38,314 bases of DNA. Source: CALAGJ01 sp964293305. GTDB taxonomy: Bacteria; Bacteroidota; Bacteroidia; Chitinophagales; Chitinophagaceae. Positions within the stretch are counted from its first letter, which is position 1, and each line of letters begins with the position of its first letter. Positions 25,501 to 34,963 of this stretch are shown piece by piece. Under the pieces are notes generated by a model. It was not told where the DNA came from and ran no database searches. It saw only the letters and a program-made list of their open reading frames with translations. A program made the translations under genes and the position numbers. The stretch spans positions 1 through 38,314 of the forward strand of contig CAXYYO010000033.1 in the NCBI GenBank assembly GCA_964293305.1, read 5' to 3'.

Positions 25501-26550
25501 ATGAAGTTATCGCAGTTTAATTTTGAGTTTCCACTAAATCTTATTGCACAAAACCCTACAAAGAGGAGGGAAGACAGTCGACTTTTAGTCGTAGATCGTA
25601 AAACCGGTGTAATGGAACATCGAGTTTTTCATGAAGTAATGGATTATTTTGATGACAAAGATGTATTTGTTTTGAATAATACAAAAGTGTTCCCAGCTCG
25701 CATGTATGGAAGGAAAGAGAAAACAGGTGCTAAGATTGAGGTTTTTCTTTTACGTGAATTAAATAAGCCAAATCGTTTATGGGATGTTATAGTTGATCCC
25801 GCAAGAAAAATTAGAGTTGGCAATAAACTTTATTTTGGTGATAAAGACGAATTAGTTGCAGAAGTCATTGACAATACAACTAGTAGGGGGCGTACCATTC
25901 GTTTTTTATGGGATGAAGATGAAGAGAGTTTTCGAGAAATGCTGGCATTTTTGGGTGAAACACCTTTGCCTAAATATATCAAAAGAAAACCCGATGATGA
26001 GGACAGAGAACGCTATCAAACAGTCTATGCAAAACATGAAGGAGCTGTGGCTGCACCTACTGCTGGTTTTCACTTCAGTAAAGAACTCATTAAGCGTTGT
26101 GAAATTAAAGGTATTCGTTTCGCTGAGCTTACACTTCATACTGGCTTGGGTACATTTCGTCCAATAGAGGTGGAAGATCTTAGTAAGCATAAAATGGATG
26201 CAGAGTATTATAGAATTGATGATGAATGTTGTAAAATTGTAAATAAAGCTAGAGAGAAAAACCATAGAGTATGTTCTATTGGCACCACAACCATGCGTGC
26301 TATGGAAACAAGTTTTACAGCACAAAGATTTTTGAAACCCAGTGAAGGATGGACAAATATTTTTATTCACCCTCCATATAATTTCAACATTGCAGATAGT
26401 CTTATTACAAATTTTCATTTGCCAAAAACAAGTCTTTATATCATGACCGCTGCCTTTGCAGGCTATGAGCTTACACAGGAAATATATGCAGTAGCTATGA
26501 AAAATAAATACCGATTCTTCAATTATGGTGATGCGCTATTAGTAATCTAA
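25501..26550 (+). CDS. queA: S-adenosylmethionine:tRNA ribosyltransferase-isomerase
   Basis: 349 aa enzyme that transfers the ribosyl part of SAM to preQ1-modified tRNA, giving epoxyqueuosine in the anticodon of Asn, Asp, His and Tyr tRNAs. The N-terminus KLSQFNFEFPLNLIAQNP with RREDSRLL, then VFVLNNTKVFPARMYGRK, GAVAAPTAGFHFS, LHTGLGTFRPI and NFHLPKTSLYIM cover the family from end to end. Full length. Other queuosine genes are not nearby. A hairpin terminator follows. Confidence 0.96.
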   Translation: MKLSQFNFEFPLNLIAQNPTKRREDSRLLVVDRKTGVMEHRVFHEVMDYFDDKDVFVLNNTKVFPARMYGRKEKTGAKIEVFLLRELNKPNRLWDVIVDPARKIRVGNKLYFGDKDELVAEVIDNTTSRGRTIRFLWDEDEESFREMLAFLGETPLPKYIKRKPDDEDRERYQTVYAKHEGAVAAPTAGFHFSKELIKRCEIKGIRFAELTLHTGLGTFRPIEVEDLSKHKMDAEYYRIDDECCKIVNKAREKNHRVCSIGTTTMRAMETSFTAQRFLKPSEGWTNIFIHPPYNFNIADSLITNFHLPKTSLYIMTAAFAGYELTQEIYAVAMKNKYRFFNYGDALLVI

Positions 26551-26568
26551 TTCAAAATTTTATATTGT

Positions 26569-26597
26569 AAAGCCGTTCAATTTGGACGGCTTTTTTT
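26569..26597 (+). terminator. Terminator after queA
   Basis: Stem AAAGCCGTTC / GGACGGCTTT (10 bp with one G-T pair), 5-nt loop, followed by a T run. Confidence 0.92.
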
Positions 26598-26613
26598 ATG
26601 TCTGATCCTATTC

Positions 26614-26743
26614 GTATCAATAATGTTCGCTTATGATACAACGTCAAATTGCATCAATAAATCAATTGCTGCATTCATATAGTAATGATACCAATAACAT
26701 TGATTTCTTGCCATTCATAGTAAAAATTGGTATTGGCGTATCA
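26614..26743. promoter_or_regulatory. Cluster of TGATAC/GTATCA sites
   Basis: The hexamer occurs four times in alternating orientation: GTATCA at 26614, TGATAC at 26634, TGATAC at 26686 (in AATGATACCAAT) and GTATCA at 26738 (in GTATCATT). The last two also form an 8-bp inverted repeat AATGATAC/GTATCATT, with ATACCAAT/ATTGGTAT between them. It may be an operator region for the gene at 26793, or a structured leader. Confidence 0.4.
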
Positions 26744-26792
26744 TTTGAAATTTCTTATCGTATACACTAAGGGAAATGAAAAAAAATGATAT

Positions 26793-27227
26793 ATGAAAAA
26801 GATTATCTTGATTTCTGCAGTTATTTTATCCGCAATAGTATTTACTGGATATATCACCATAAATCAGCACAACAAAAAGCGTATGGCATTGCCTGTAGAA
26901 TTTTCAATATATAAAGCGTACAATTATAATGCTCCGGCTTATAAGGACGCAAAAGTATCTTTGCGCATCACCATTATTGCAGAAAATGGAAATAAAAAAG
27001 AACTACTCTGGCAGCATATTTATCCAACCCGCTGTTTAAGTGATTTTCCTATAAATGGAAATGCAAGCATTCAGCAAGTAAATTTAAATCAACTATTTGG
27101 TAGGAAAGAAAATATTAGAGTACAATATGAGTTGATCTATAATAGCAAGGGCATTATTCTACAAACCCAAAACACTGAAATACTAACTCCTCATACGAGT
27201 GATAAAGTCGTAAGGATTGCTATTTGA
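26793..27227 (+). CDS. Unknown exported or anchored protein
   Basis: 144 aa, not recognised. One N-terminal hydrophobic stretch (about residues 4-22, IILISAVILSAIVFTGYIT) followed by a polar, probably beta-rich domain with alternating hydrophobics (KVSLRITIIAENGNKKELLW, RVQYELIYNSKGIILQTQ). No cysteine lipobox and no catalytic motif. Composition matches the neighbours. It is preceded by the TGATAC site cluster and convergent with cysS. A periplasmic, membrane-tethered protein is the most I can infer. Confidence 0.7.
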   Translation: MKKIILISAVILSAIVFTGYITINQHNKKRMALPVEFSIYKAYNYNAPAYKDAKVSLRITIIAENGNKKELLWQHIYPTRCLSDFPINGNASIQQVNLNQLFGRKENIRVQYELIYNSKGIILQTQNTEILTPHTSDKVVRIAI

Positions 27228-27286
27228 TTCATTCTTCTTACAAAATGACTGAATCAGTTTTGGAAAAATAATACTGGATACACTTA

Positions 27287-28795
27287 TTAGTTTTGATTCC
27301 AACTCATAGAACCGTCTTTTTCATCTTTAATTTGAATGCCAATTGAAGATAACTGATTTCTTATGGTATCACTTGTTACAAAATCTTTTTTGCTGCGTGC
27401 AGCATTTCGAATTTCCATTAGCAGATTCATAACTGATTCTAACTTATTATTTTCTGCTTGGTCTAATGGTTTCAATCCAAAAATATCTTCTATAAATATT
27501 TTCATTTCATCCTGCAAATACTGCCATGTTTTTGAAGAAAAAGTTGATATTTTTTGCTGGCCATCTTTTACTTTATTTATGATGGTTGATAAGTCAAACA
27601 TATTCGCCAAAACTTTAGCTGTATTAAAATCATCATTCATGAAATCTCTAAATTCAGCAACCAATTGATTTACACTAGCATCAATTTGTGTATCAAGCGC
27701 ATTATCATTATCTAATAAAGAAGTTTTTTGTAAAAATTTATAAGATTCATATAATCTTTTCCACGCTTTTTCTGATGCCTGTAATGCGTCATTGCTAAAA
27801 TCGAGTGTACTGCGGTAGTGTGATTGTAAGATAAAAAAGCGGATAGTCATTGGATGATAAGGTTGCTCTAATAATGGATGACTTCCCATAAACATTTCAC
27901 TGAGCTTTATAACATTATTATAGCTTTTGCCCATCTTTCTACCATTGATGGTTATCATATTATTGTGCATCCAATATCGGGCTGGTGTTTCCCCATTACA
28001 CACAGTGCTTTGAGCTATCTCACATTCATGATGTGGAAATTGTAAATCCATACCACCACCATGAATATCAAACACATTTCCTAAATATTTTTTACTCATG
28101 GCACTGCACTCAATATGCCAGCCTGGAAATCCATATCCCCAAGGACTTTTCCAACGCATAATATGCTGTGGTGGTGCATTTTTCCATAGAGCAAAATCTA
28201 CTTTATTTTTCTTTTCATCTTGATTTTCTAGATCTCGTGTTGTTTCCAGCATTTCCTCCAGAATCCTGCCACTTAGCATACCATATGGTTTGCCTTTTTT
28301 TGAAAAATCTGTGTGATATTTTAACACATCAAAATAGACTGAACCATTTGTTTCATAAGCATATCCATCTGCAATGATTTTTTCAATCATCTCAATTTGT
28401 TCTATGATATGGCCTGTAGCTGTTGGCTCTATTGATGGCTCTACACAATTAAATTGGTTCATAGCCCAATGAAAAAGATTTGTGTATTTCTGCACCAGTT
28501 CCATAGGTTCTAACCTTTCCAATATGGCTTTTGTACTCACTTTATCCTCAGCTTCCCTTCCCTCTTCTTCAAAGTGGCCAGCATCTGTTATATTTCTTAC
28601 ATAGCGCACCCTATTACCCAATTGAGTGAAGTACCTATAAACCACATCAAAAGTAACATAAGGTCTGGCGTGCCCAAGATGACTTTCTCCACTTACAGTA
28701 GGCCCACATACATATAATCCAATATACCCGGGAGTAATTGGATTAAAAACATCTTTTTGTCTGTTTAAGTTATTATATATTCTTAGTTCACTCAT
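27287..28795 (-). CDS. cysS: Cysteine-tRNA ligase
   Basis: 502 aa class I aminoacyl-tRNA synthetase. Zinc site residues C30 (YVCGPTV), C230 (HIECS), H255 and E259 (HHECE) are in place; the HIGH motif is HLGH (39-42) and the KMSKS loop reads KMGKS (287-291), an accepted variant. The DALR-type helical C-terminal part runs from about residue 350. Full length; single gene with its own upstream region. Confidence 0.97.
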   Translation of the reverse strand: MSELRIYNNLNRQKDVFNPITPGYIGLYVCGPTVSGESHLGHARPYVTFDVVYRYFTQLGNRVRYVRNITDAGHFEEEGREAEDKVSTKAILERLEPMELVQKYTNLFHWAMNQFNCVEPSIEPTATGHIIEQIEMIEKIIADGYAYETNGSVYFDVLKYHTDFSKKGKPYGMLSGRILEEMLETTRDLENQDEKKNKVDFALWKNAPPQHIMRWKSPWGYGFPGWHIECSAMSKKYLGNVFDIHGGGMDLQFPHHECEIAQSTVCNGETPARYWMHNNMITINGRKMGKSYNNVIKLSEMFMGSHPLLEQPYHPMTIRFFILQSHYRSTLDFSNDALQASEKAWKRLYESYKFLQKTSLLDNDNALDTQIDASVNQLVAEFRDFMNDDFNTAKVLANMFDLSTIINKVKDGQQKISTFSSKTWQYLQDEMKIFIEDIFGLKPLDQAENNKLESVMNLLMEIRNAARSKKDFVTSDTIRNQLSSIGIQIKDEKDGSMSWNQN

Positions 28796-29349
28796 AAAAT
28801 TCGTTCTCTAAAACTGTTACAATGATAGTATAATGAGGTAATAAATAAAAAATTTGAGATATATCTTTTTTAATCCTCCATTTTAAGCGATTGTGTATGT
28901 TGTAATCAAAATATTTTAATACAACTTCAGTCATTTTTCAAATTTTATGTATCCGATTAAATTCATTTTATAATAAAATCGATAATAATTACAAAAAATA
29001 TGAAATTTTTGTATAGAATTATTTTGACAAACCTATTTAAATAATTGTATCGGAAAATATTTGTGATTTTGATAAAGTTCTTTTGTGCAGAGGGTGTATT
29101 TGACTTTGGTACGAAAAGTTGAAAGACAATATAGATAAGTGTTTAAAGCTTTTTTTGGGTGATGAAATAGCACACTATTTGAGTCAAAATTTATTTTCAA
29201 ATACTTATATCCAGCGTTTCGGTATTCAAGTAATATTCATCTGCCACATCTGTAATGCACAATGATTGAAAATCAATAATAGCTACAGCAAAAAAATTAC
29301 CCGCCAAAGCGGGTAACTTATAAAATGTTTCTATTGAGAATGATCTATT
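28796..29349. other. Long noncoding gap between cysS and TonB receptor genes
   Basis: I see no credible gene on either strand. It contains the cysS upstream region, an AT hairpin ACAAAAA/TTTTTGT (28991-29012) and, at its right end, the terminator of the receptor gene. Confidence 0.6.
29297..29316 (-). terminator. Terminator after TonB receptor gene
   Basis: Perfect 8-bp stem TTACCCGC / GCGGGTAA, 4-nt loop, followed by T6 on the minus strand; 34 nt past the receptor stop. Confidence 0.9.
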
Positions 29350-31803
29350 TTATCCTCCCAAACCACCACCACCACTGTTTACACGCTGATCTTCATCTTC
29401 TGTGCCTGTTTTACGCTGGCGTGATGCTTTGATGGTATTGCTACCAAAACGATACGTAAAGTTTAGCTTTAATTGACGGCTTTCCCATCCTCCACTTGCT
29501 ATCACTTTTTGGCCGGCAAAATTGCTTTCACCTTTCCATCTCAAAGTTTGAAAAATATCACTAACAGAAATTTTGAATGTTCCCTTTTTCTGTAGTATTT
29601 GCTTTTGAATGCCTGCATCTACACTCCACATTTGCTTACTTTCAAAAGTGCCTTGCCATATAGATGGAGATGAATACCAACCGCTTAATTCTGCTGTTAA
29701 TCCGTCTTTGATTTTAAAACTATGTTGGCTGTAAATATTGAATGCAAATACATCTAAATCAACTGTACGTCCATTACCAAAATCTGCTTTATACAGGGTA
29801 TAGTAAGTATTCAGATTTGCAAATAAACTATAGAATTTGTATTGAAATGGATAGCTAATATTTAAACTAACAATATCCTGTGTAGCAAGGTTTTGCTTAC
29901 TAATAAAACTACGGCTTATATCTGCAGTATCTACCAATTGTGTAAATACATCTTTTACATGACTATAATTTAAAGTAGTGGTAAGTTTGTATTTATAGGT
30001 ATTTGTAATGCCAAAGCTATTGGTAAACTGCGGCGTAAGTCTTGTATTGCCTCGCTGATATGTGTATTCATCTAATTTGAATTCAAATGGATTCAAGTCT
30101 TGATAAGCAGGTCTATCTATACGCCTGCTATAGGACAAACTCCATTGATTCATTGGGTTCTTATTAAATGTGATTGATGCACTTGGAAATAAACTTGTAT
30201 AGTTTCTCGTAAACATAGAATCATCAGCAATATATATATTACCATCAGAACTAAAGCCTTCACTTTTGCCTTCTGAAACGGTGTTTTCAGCACGCAATCC
30301 AGCCTGAATCATTATAGTTTTAAACTGACGATTATAATTGATATACCCTGCATTAATATTCTCTTCATATCTAAAATTATTGCTTCTGCTACTATCTTCG
30401 TTTTTCAAATTATCCACTAGATCAAATCTTTGAAAATCATTTTGACTGGTTACAAATGAGCTCTTAATACCTATGCCCAATCTGCCTTTCCAAAGATTTT
30501 GCTCATAATCGGCTTTGCCACTAGCAATATCGATTTTGCTGGGAGAAATAAAATTATAATTTCTGCTATACAACAGCGTTTGTCCATCCGGTGAAAAATA
30601 TTCGTTGGGTTGAAGTTGATTTGTAAGTATATCATAATAACCATAATCAAGATCCACATTCAACTCATGGCCACTAGTATCTGCAAATTTGTAATTGATA
30701 TTTGCATTGTAATTATCTCTGTTTCCTACACTACTATTATTGGCACGCAGTAACCTATCTGTTTTACCATCCGGTTCATAAATGATACTTGTTCTACCAT
30801 TGCTGCTAAAATCATTATCATTTATATTACCATTAACCATAACACCAATGGTGCTTTTTGCATTGATTGTATAATCAGCACCTACTTTAAAACCGTGAGT
30901 AACACCACTATTACGCATCGTATTTGATTGGTCAAAAATGGTATCAGCACTCACCCTATATAATTTGAAAAAGCTTTCATTCAGGTTGTTGTTGTAATTA
31001 TAGCTACCAAATAAATTTAGATTTTTACTTCTGTTATTCAAAGAAATACCGCCATTGTATTTTGAAAAAACGCCAATAGCATATCCGGCATTGATACTAC
31101 CATTTGTACCATAAGCTTTATTTTTTTTCAGCCTTATGTTAATGATACCTGCATTTCCGGCGGCATCATATTTTGCAGATGGATTTGTTATAATTTCTAT
31201 TGCTTCAATCTGAGATGATTGCAATGTTTTTAGATATGCACTTAAATCAGCACTACTCAGTGGGGTAGGCCTTCCATCAATATACACTTGCACTCCATTT
31301 TTGCCACTTAGGCTTAAATTATCATCTTTATCTACTAATACACCTGGCGATTTTCTCAATAGTTCAAGTGCATCCTGTCCAATGGCATTTACAGAACCCT
31401 CCACATTTAGAATCGTTTTATCTGCTTTTACCTCAATCATCGGTTTGCGGCTTACCACCGTAACTGATTGCAAAGAATTGCTTTCTGATTTTTTCATGGT
31501 TACAGCTTCCATTATTTTATCGGTGCTGCTAGTTTCAAAAATATCAGAGTACCAGTTTTCGAGGCCCACATAGGATAATAGTAATCTATACTTTCCTTCG
31601 GTTATATCATTAAATTGATATCGGCCATCCGCATTGGTAACTGCCAGTTTTACAACAGAACTATCAGAGCTGTTAATTAATGATGCGGTTAAATTACCCA
31701 ATGGTTTGCCTTCCGGCGAGTAGGCAGTGCCGCTTATTTGTTGTGCGTTTACAAACCCCGAAAGCAGCATAAAGAGGGCTAATACACTTAAAATTCGTTT
31801 CAT
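29350..31803 (-). CDS. TonB-dependent receptor-like outer-membrane protein (PF14905 barrel)
   Basis: 817 aa. Signal peptide 1-20 (LLSGFVNA), a CarboxypepD_reg domain (about 21-105, ISGTAYSPEGKPLGNLTASL), a plug (about 125-225, with LELLRKSPGVLVDKDDNLSL, VYIDGRPTPLS and IEIITNPSAKYDAAGNAGIINI), then a large beta barrel to about 775. A short Gly-rich charged tail after the last strand (RQRKTGTEDEDQ...GGGGLGG) is usual for this subgroup. It imports or binds an unknown ligand in the outer membrane. No SusD-like partner or sigma/anti-sigma pair is adjacent, so it is not part of a polysaccharide utilisation locus here. Confidence 0.92.
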   Translation of the reverse strand: MKRILSVLALFMLLSGFVNAQQISGTAYSPEGKPLGNLTASLINSSDSSVVKLAVTNADGRYQFNDITEGKYRLLLSYVGLENWYSDIFETSSTDKIMEAVTMKKSESNSLQSVTVVSRKPMIEVKADKTILNVEGSVNAIGQDALELLRKSPGVLVDKDDNLSLSGKNGVQVYIDGRPTPLSSADLSAYLKTLQSSQIEAIEIITNPSAKYDAAGNAGIINIRLKKNKAYGTNGSINAGYAIGVFSKYNGGISLNNRSKNLNLFGSYNYNNNLNESFFKLYRVSADTIFDQSNTMRNSGVTHGFKVGADYTINAKSTIGVMVNGNINDNDFSSNGRTSIIYEPDGKTDRLLRANNSSVGNRDNYNANINYKFADTSGHELNVDLDYGYYDILTNQLQPNEYFSPDGQTLLYSRNYNFISPSKIDIASGKADYEQNLWKGRLGIGIKSSFVTSQNDFQRFDLVDNLKNEDSSRSNNFRYEENINAGYINYNRQFKTIMIQAGLRAENTVSEGKSEGFSSDGNIYIADDSMFTRNYTSLFPSASITFNKNPMNQWSLSYSRRIDRPAYQDLNPFEFKLDEYTYQRGNTRLTPQFTNSFGITNTYKYKLTTTLNYSHVKDVFTQLVDTADISRSFISKQNLATQDIVSLNISYPFQYKFYSLFANLNTYYTLYKADFGNGRTVDLDVFAFNIYSQHSFKIKDGLTAELSGWYSSPSIWQGTFESKQMWSVDAGIQKQILQKKGTFKISVSDIFQTLRWKGESNFAGQKVIASGGWESRQLKLNFTYRFGSNTIKASRQRKTGTEDEDQRVNSGGGGLGG

Positions 31804-31972
31804 AATTTTTCTTTTATTCTTCTATTTGTATGCAAATTTGAATCACTATTACATCGAAATGACATTTTTATGACAAACTGCAATATTCTAATGACAAAAG
31901 GCATTTGTCATCCTACAAACATTTGTTAGTTATAAATTGACCCTATCAAAATGGGTATTCATTAATATGATG

Positions 31973-32002
31973 TTGTTCTCATGCTTACAGCCTATATTTT
32001 TG
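31973..32002 (+). promoter_or_regulatory. Promoter of saccharopine dehydrogenase-like gene
   Basis: TTG (31973-31975), exactly 19 nt, then TATTTTTG (31995-32002), followed by CACC. Both elements match the Bacteroidota consensus. Predicted start near 32006, leader of about 18 nt to the ATG at 32024. Confidence 0.7.
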
Positions 32003-32023
32003 CACCTCTCAAAAGAAATTATT

Positions 32024-33385
32024 ATGAGTCAATACCAAATTGTATTATTCGGTGCCGGAAAATCCGCAACTGTTTTAATAGATTTTTTAAAACAAAAAGC
32101 CACAGAAAAAAATTGGAAAATACTTATTGCTGATGCAAATGAACAAGCAGCAAAAGAAAAAGTGGGTCATCATGATTTGGTAGTGGCTAGAGGAATATCC
32201 TTGGAGCATGAATCGGAAAGAAAAGCACTAGTATCAGCGGCTGAGGTTGTTATATCACTCATGCCTCCACACTTGCATCGTTTGCTGGCATTGGATTGTT
32301 TAGAACTTGGCAAACATTTACTTACGGCCTCTTATGTAGATACAGAAATTCGTCAACTACACGATGCGGTAAAAGCAAAAGACATTTTATTTCTATACGA
32401 AATGGGATTGGACCCTGGCATAGACCACATGAGTGCTATGCAATTGATTCATCAAATACAAAATGATGGAGGTGTAATTCACGCCTTTCATTCTCATTGC
32501 GGTGGTCTTGTGGCTCCTGAGAGTGACAATAACCCATGGCATTATAAAATAAGTTGGAATCCCAGAAATATCCTACTTGCCGGAAAGGCAGGTGCTATTT
32601 TTAAATCGGACAATGCAATCATACAAACTGACTATGAAAACCTATTTAATGCAAATCAAATAATTGCTGTACCGGGCATGGGTGATTATGGTTGGTATGC
32701 AAATCGTGATTCACTAAGTTATATACCCACCTATCACTTAGAAAGTGTACATGATTTTATGCGCACCACACTTCGTCATCCCGATTTTATAAAGGGATGG
32801 AAATATATAACCGAATGGAAGCTTACTGATGAAGTTACACATATACAAACAGATGATATGAGTTATGCAGTATTCTTTCAAACGCATATCAATTTATATG
32901 GCACAGAAAGATGGAAAGAAATTGTGGATAAATCAGGCCAGACAGCGCTTTCAGCCGATGAAGAAATCATTTGGAAACAGCTAATGTTTTTTGGTATTTT
33001 GGATAAAACGTTAATCAATAAAGGGGCAAGTACAGCTGTTGATATTCTTCAATCCATCCTTGAAAATAAATTAGCTTTATCTACTGACGATAAGGATATG
33101 ATAATAATGCTTCATGAAATTAAATATAGAAAAAATGATAGAGAACATGAAGTAAAAAGCAGTTTAGTGGTAAAGGGAAATGATAGTATTCATACTGCCA
33201 TGGCAAAAACAGTTGGCTTGCCCTTGGGTATTGCCGCTACACTTTTATTGGAAGGTAAAATAAATGAACGTGGGGTACATATACCTGCGGTAGAAAGCAT
33301 TTATAACCCAGTATTAAAAGTGTTAAAAAATCATGATATCTGTTTTCAAGAAGTTGATATAGAATGGGAGGTTATGGAGCATTGA
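32024..33385 (+). CDS. Saccharopine dehydrogenase-like enzyme (Lys9/AASS type)
   Basis: About 453 aa. N-terminal Rossmann fold (IVLFGAGKSATVLIDFL, GxGxxA at 10-15), VVISLMPPHLHRLLA, then YEMGLDPGIDHMSAM. The C-terminal half, with GMGDYGWYANRDSLSYIPTY and GLPLGIAATLLLEGKINERG, resembles yeast Lys9 and the C-terminal half of animal aminoadipic semialdehyde synthase. It likely splits saccharopine to glutamate and aminoadipate semialdehyde in lysine breakdown. The lysine-ketoglutarate reductase partner is not here. The start is ATG 32024: the open frame extends to 31937, but the promoter lies inside that extension. Confidence 0.88.
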   Translation: MSQYQIVLFGAGKSATVLIDFLKQKATEKNWKILIADANEQAAKEKVGHHDLVVARGISLEHESERKALVSAAEVVISLMPPHLHRLLALDCLELGKHLLTASYVDTEIRQLHDAVKAKDILFLYEMGLDPGIDHMSAMQLIHQIQNDGGVIHAFHSHCGGLVAPESDNNPWHYKISWNPRNILLAGKAGAIFKSDNAIIQTDYENLFNANQIIAVPGMGDYGWYANRDSLSYIPTYHLESVHDFMRTTLRHPDFIKGWKYITEWKLTDEVTHIQTDDMSYAVFFQTHINLYGTERWKEIVDKSGQTALSADEEIIWKQLMFFGILDKTLINKGASTAVDILQSILENKLALSTDDKDMIIMLHEIKYRKNDREHEVKSSLVVKGNDSIHTAMAKTVGLPLGIAATLLLEGKINERGVHIPAVESIYNPVLKVLKNHDICFQEVDIEWEVMEH

Positions 33386-33539
33386 TGTATGCATATCGAT
33401 GAGTGCTTTTTTGGGAAAGTTTAAAAGTTATTTAAGCAACTTAGTTTTTATGGATTGCATTGGCTGCATTAATTCCAAAACGTTTGTAATTATGATATTC
33501 TCATTACAATCCAAATCAACTTTATCAATCAATCTTTCC

Positions 33540-33547
33540 TTCTTTTG
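33540..33547 (+). promoter_or_regulatory. Possible -7 element of hemL
   Basis: TTCTTTTG, one mismatch to TAnnTTTG, followed by CCCCGC. It would start transcription near 33551, 15 nt before the ATG at 33566. Confidence 0.35.
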
Positions 33548-33565
33548 CCCCGCATTAAATTTACT

Positions 33566-34849
33566 ATGAACAGAAGCAATAGTGAGCTGCTTTTTGAAAG
33601 AGCTCAACAAAGTATTCCGGGTGGTGTCAACTCACCAGTACGAGCCTTTAAAAGTGTGGGTGGCAATCCTGTATTTTTTAAGTATGCAAAAGGAGCTTAT
33701 TTGTATGATGAGGATGACAACAGATATATTGACTATATTTCTTCTTGGGGTCCAATGATTTTGGGGCATGCGCATGAAGAAGTGGTAAAAGCCATCCAGG
33801 AAAAAGCTGTCTTGAGTACCTCCTATGGTGCGCCTACAAAATTGGAAATTGAAATGGCGGAGCTAATAATCAGTATGGCTCCCAATGTAGATTTGATAAG
33901 AATGGTAAGCAGTGGCACTGAAGCTTGTATGAGTGCTTTACGATTGGCCCGTGGATATACTGGAAGAAATAAGTTTATAAAATTTGAAGGTTGTTATCAT
34001 GGACATGCTGATCCTTTTTTGGTTAAAGCAGGTAGTGGTGTGGCCACACTTAATATTCAAGAAGTGCCAGGCGTTACTACAGGAGTTGCATCCGATACAC
34101 TCACTTGTGCGTACAATGATTTGGATGCAGTACAGAAATTGGTTGACGAACATCCAAACGAAATTGCTGCTATCATTATAGAACCGGTAGCTGGCAATAT
34201 GGGTTGTATTATTCCCGAAACCACATTCCTGAAAGGCTTACGTCAAATATGTAATCAAAATAATATCGTCTTCATATTTGATGAAGTAATGACGGGTTTT
34301 CGCTTGGCCAAAGGTGGTGCACAAGAAAGGCTGGGTATAGATGCAGACCTCATTACGTTTGGAAAGGTAATTGGCGGAGGATTGCCCGTAGGTGCTTTTG
34401 GTGGAAAAAGAGAAATAATGCAGTGTATTGCCCCGTTGGGGAATGTATATCAGGCAGGAACTTTAAGCGGAAATCCTTTGGCAATGATTGCAGGATTTAC
34501 CACACTTAAAATTATTCAGACTACAGATTTGATTGAAGTATTGGATAATAAAACTGCTTACTTACATAGTGAATTGCAGGCTGCATTTGAGCAAGCAAAA
34601 ATTCCTGTAGCCATTAACCGTTTAGGTTCCATGATGAGCATTCATTTCTGCAATCATCCTGTTGTCGATTTTGCATCAGCGGCCAATGCAGACAATCATA
34701 GATTCAAAGCTTATTTCCATTTCATGCTAGACAGGGGCATCTATTTACCACCTTCGCCTTTTGAAAGTTGGTTTCTAAACAATGCGCTTAGTTATGAGGA
34801 TATAGAAGATACCATTTCTCATACAAAAGATTTTTTGAAAACATTGTAG
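33566..34849 (+). CDS. hemL: Glutamate-1-semialdehyde 2,1-aminomutase
   Basis: About 427 aa PLP enzyme making 5-aminolevulinate, the first dedicated tetrapyrrole precursor of the C5 pathway. PLP lysine K267 is in TFGKVIGGGLPVGAFGG; SSGTEACMSALRLAR binds the phosphate, FDEVMTGFR holds the pyridine-nitrogen Asp, and IPGGVNSPVRAFKSVGG opens the protein. ATG at 33566 is preferred over a TTG at 33545 that falls in a promoter-like sequence. Other heme genes are not adjacent. Confidence 0.95.
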   Translation: MNRSNSELLFERAQQSIPGGVNSPVRAFKSVGGNPVFFKYAKGAYLYDEDDNRYIDYISSWGPMILGHAHEEVVKAIQEKAVLSTSYGAPTKLEIEMAELIISMAPNVDLIRMVSSGTEACMSALRLARGYTGRNKFIKFEGCYHGHADPFLVKAGSGVATLNIQEVPGVTTGVASDTLTCAYNDLDAVQKLVDEHPNEIAAIIIEPVAGNMGCIIPETTFLKGLRQICNQNNIVFIFDEVMTGFRLAKGGAQERLGIDADLITFGKVIGGGLPVGAFGGKREIMQCIAPLGNVYQAGTLSGNPLAMIAGFTTLKIIQTTDLIEVLDNKTAYLHSELQAAFEQAKIPVAINRLGSMMSIHFCNHPVVDFASAANADNHRFKAYFHFMLDRGIYLPPSPFESWFLNNALSYEDIEDTISHTKDFLKTL

Positions 34850-34963
34850 AAAGATACTGCCCCATATAGATAGGATGATGATTTTTTTGCCGGATAAAAA
34901 ATATGGCATGTAACTTTTTTTTAGGATGGCTCGTATATTGATATTAATTAAGACAAAATTATA

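Noticed and set aside
25906..26418. 170-aa minus-strand frame inside queA
   Set aside because: Antisense to conserved queA residues; Cys/Phe/Ile-rich, no recognisable domain.
28991..29012. AT-only hairpin in the cysS-receptor gap as a terminator
   Set aside because: All A-T except one pair, and no gene end is close enough; probably chance in AT-rich DNA.
29350..31803. Polysaccharide utilisation locus around the TonB receptor
   Set aside because: No SusD, glycoside hydrolase, or sigma/anti-sigma gene nearby; the barrel is of the PF14905 type rather than SusC.
31937..32023. 29-residue N-terminal extension of the saccharopine dehydrogenase-like protein
   Set aside because: A clear promoter (31973-32002) lies inside it, and the Rossmann fold begins right after the ATG at 32024.
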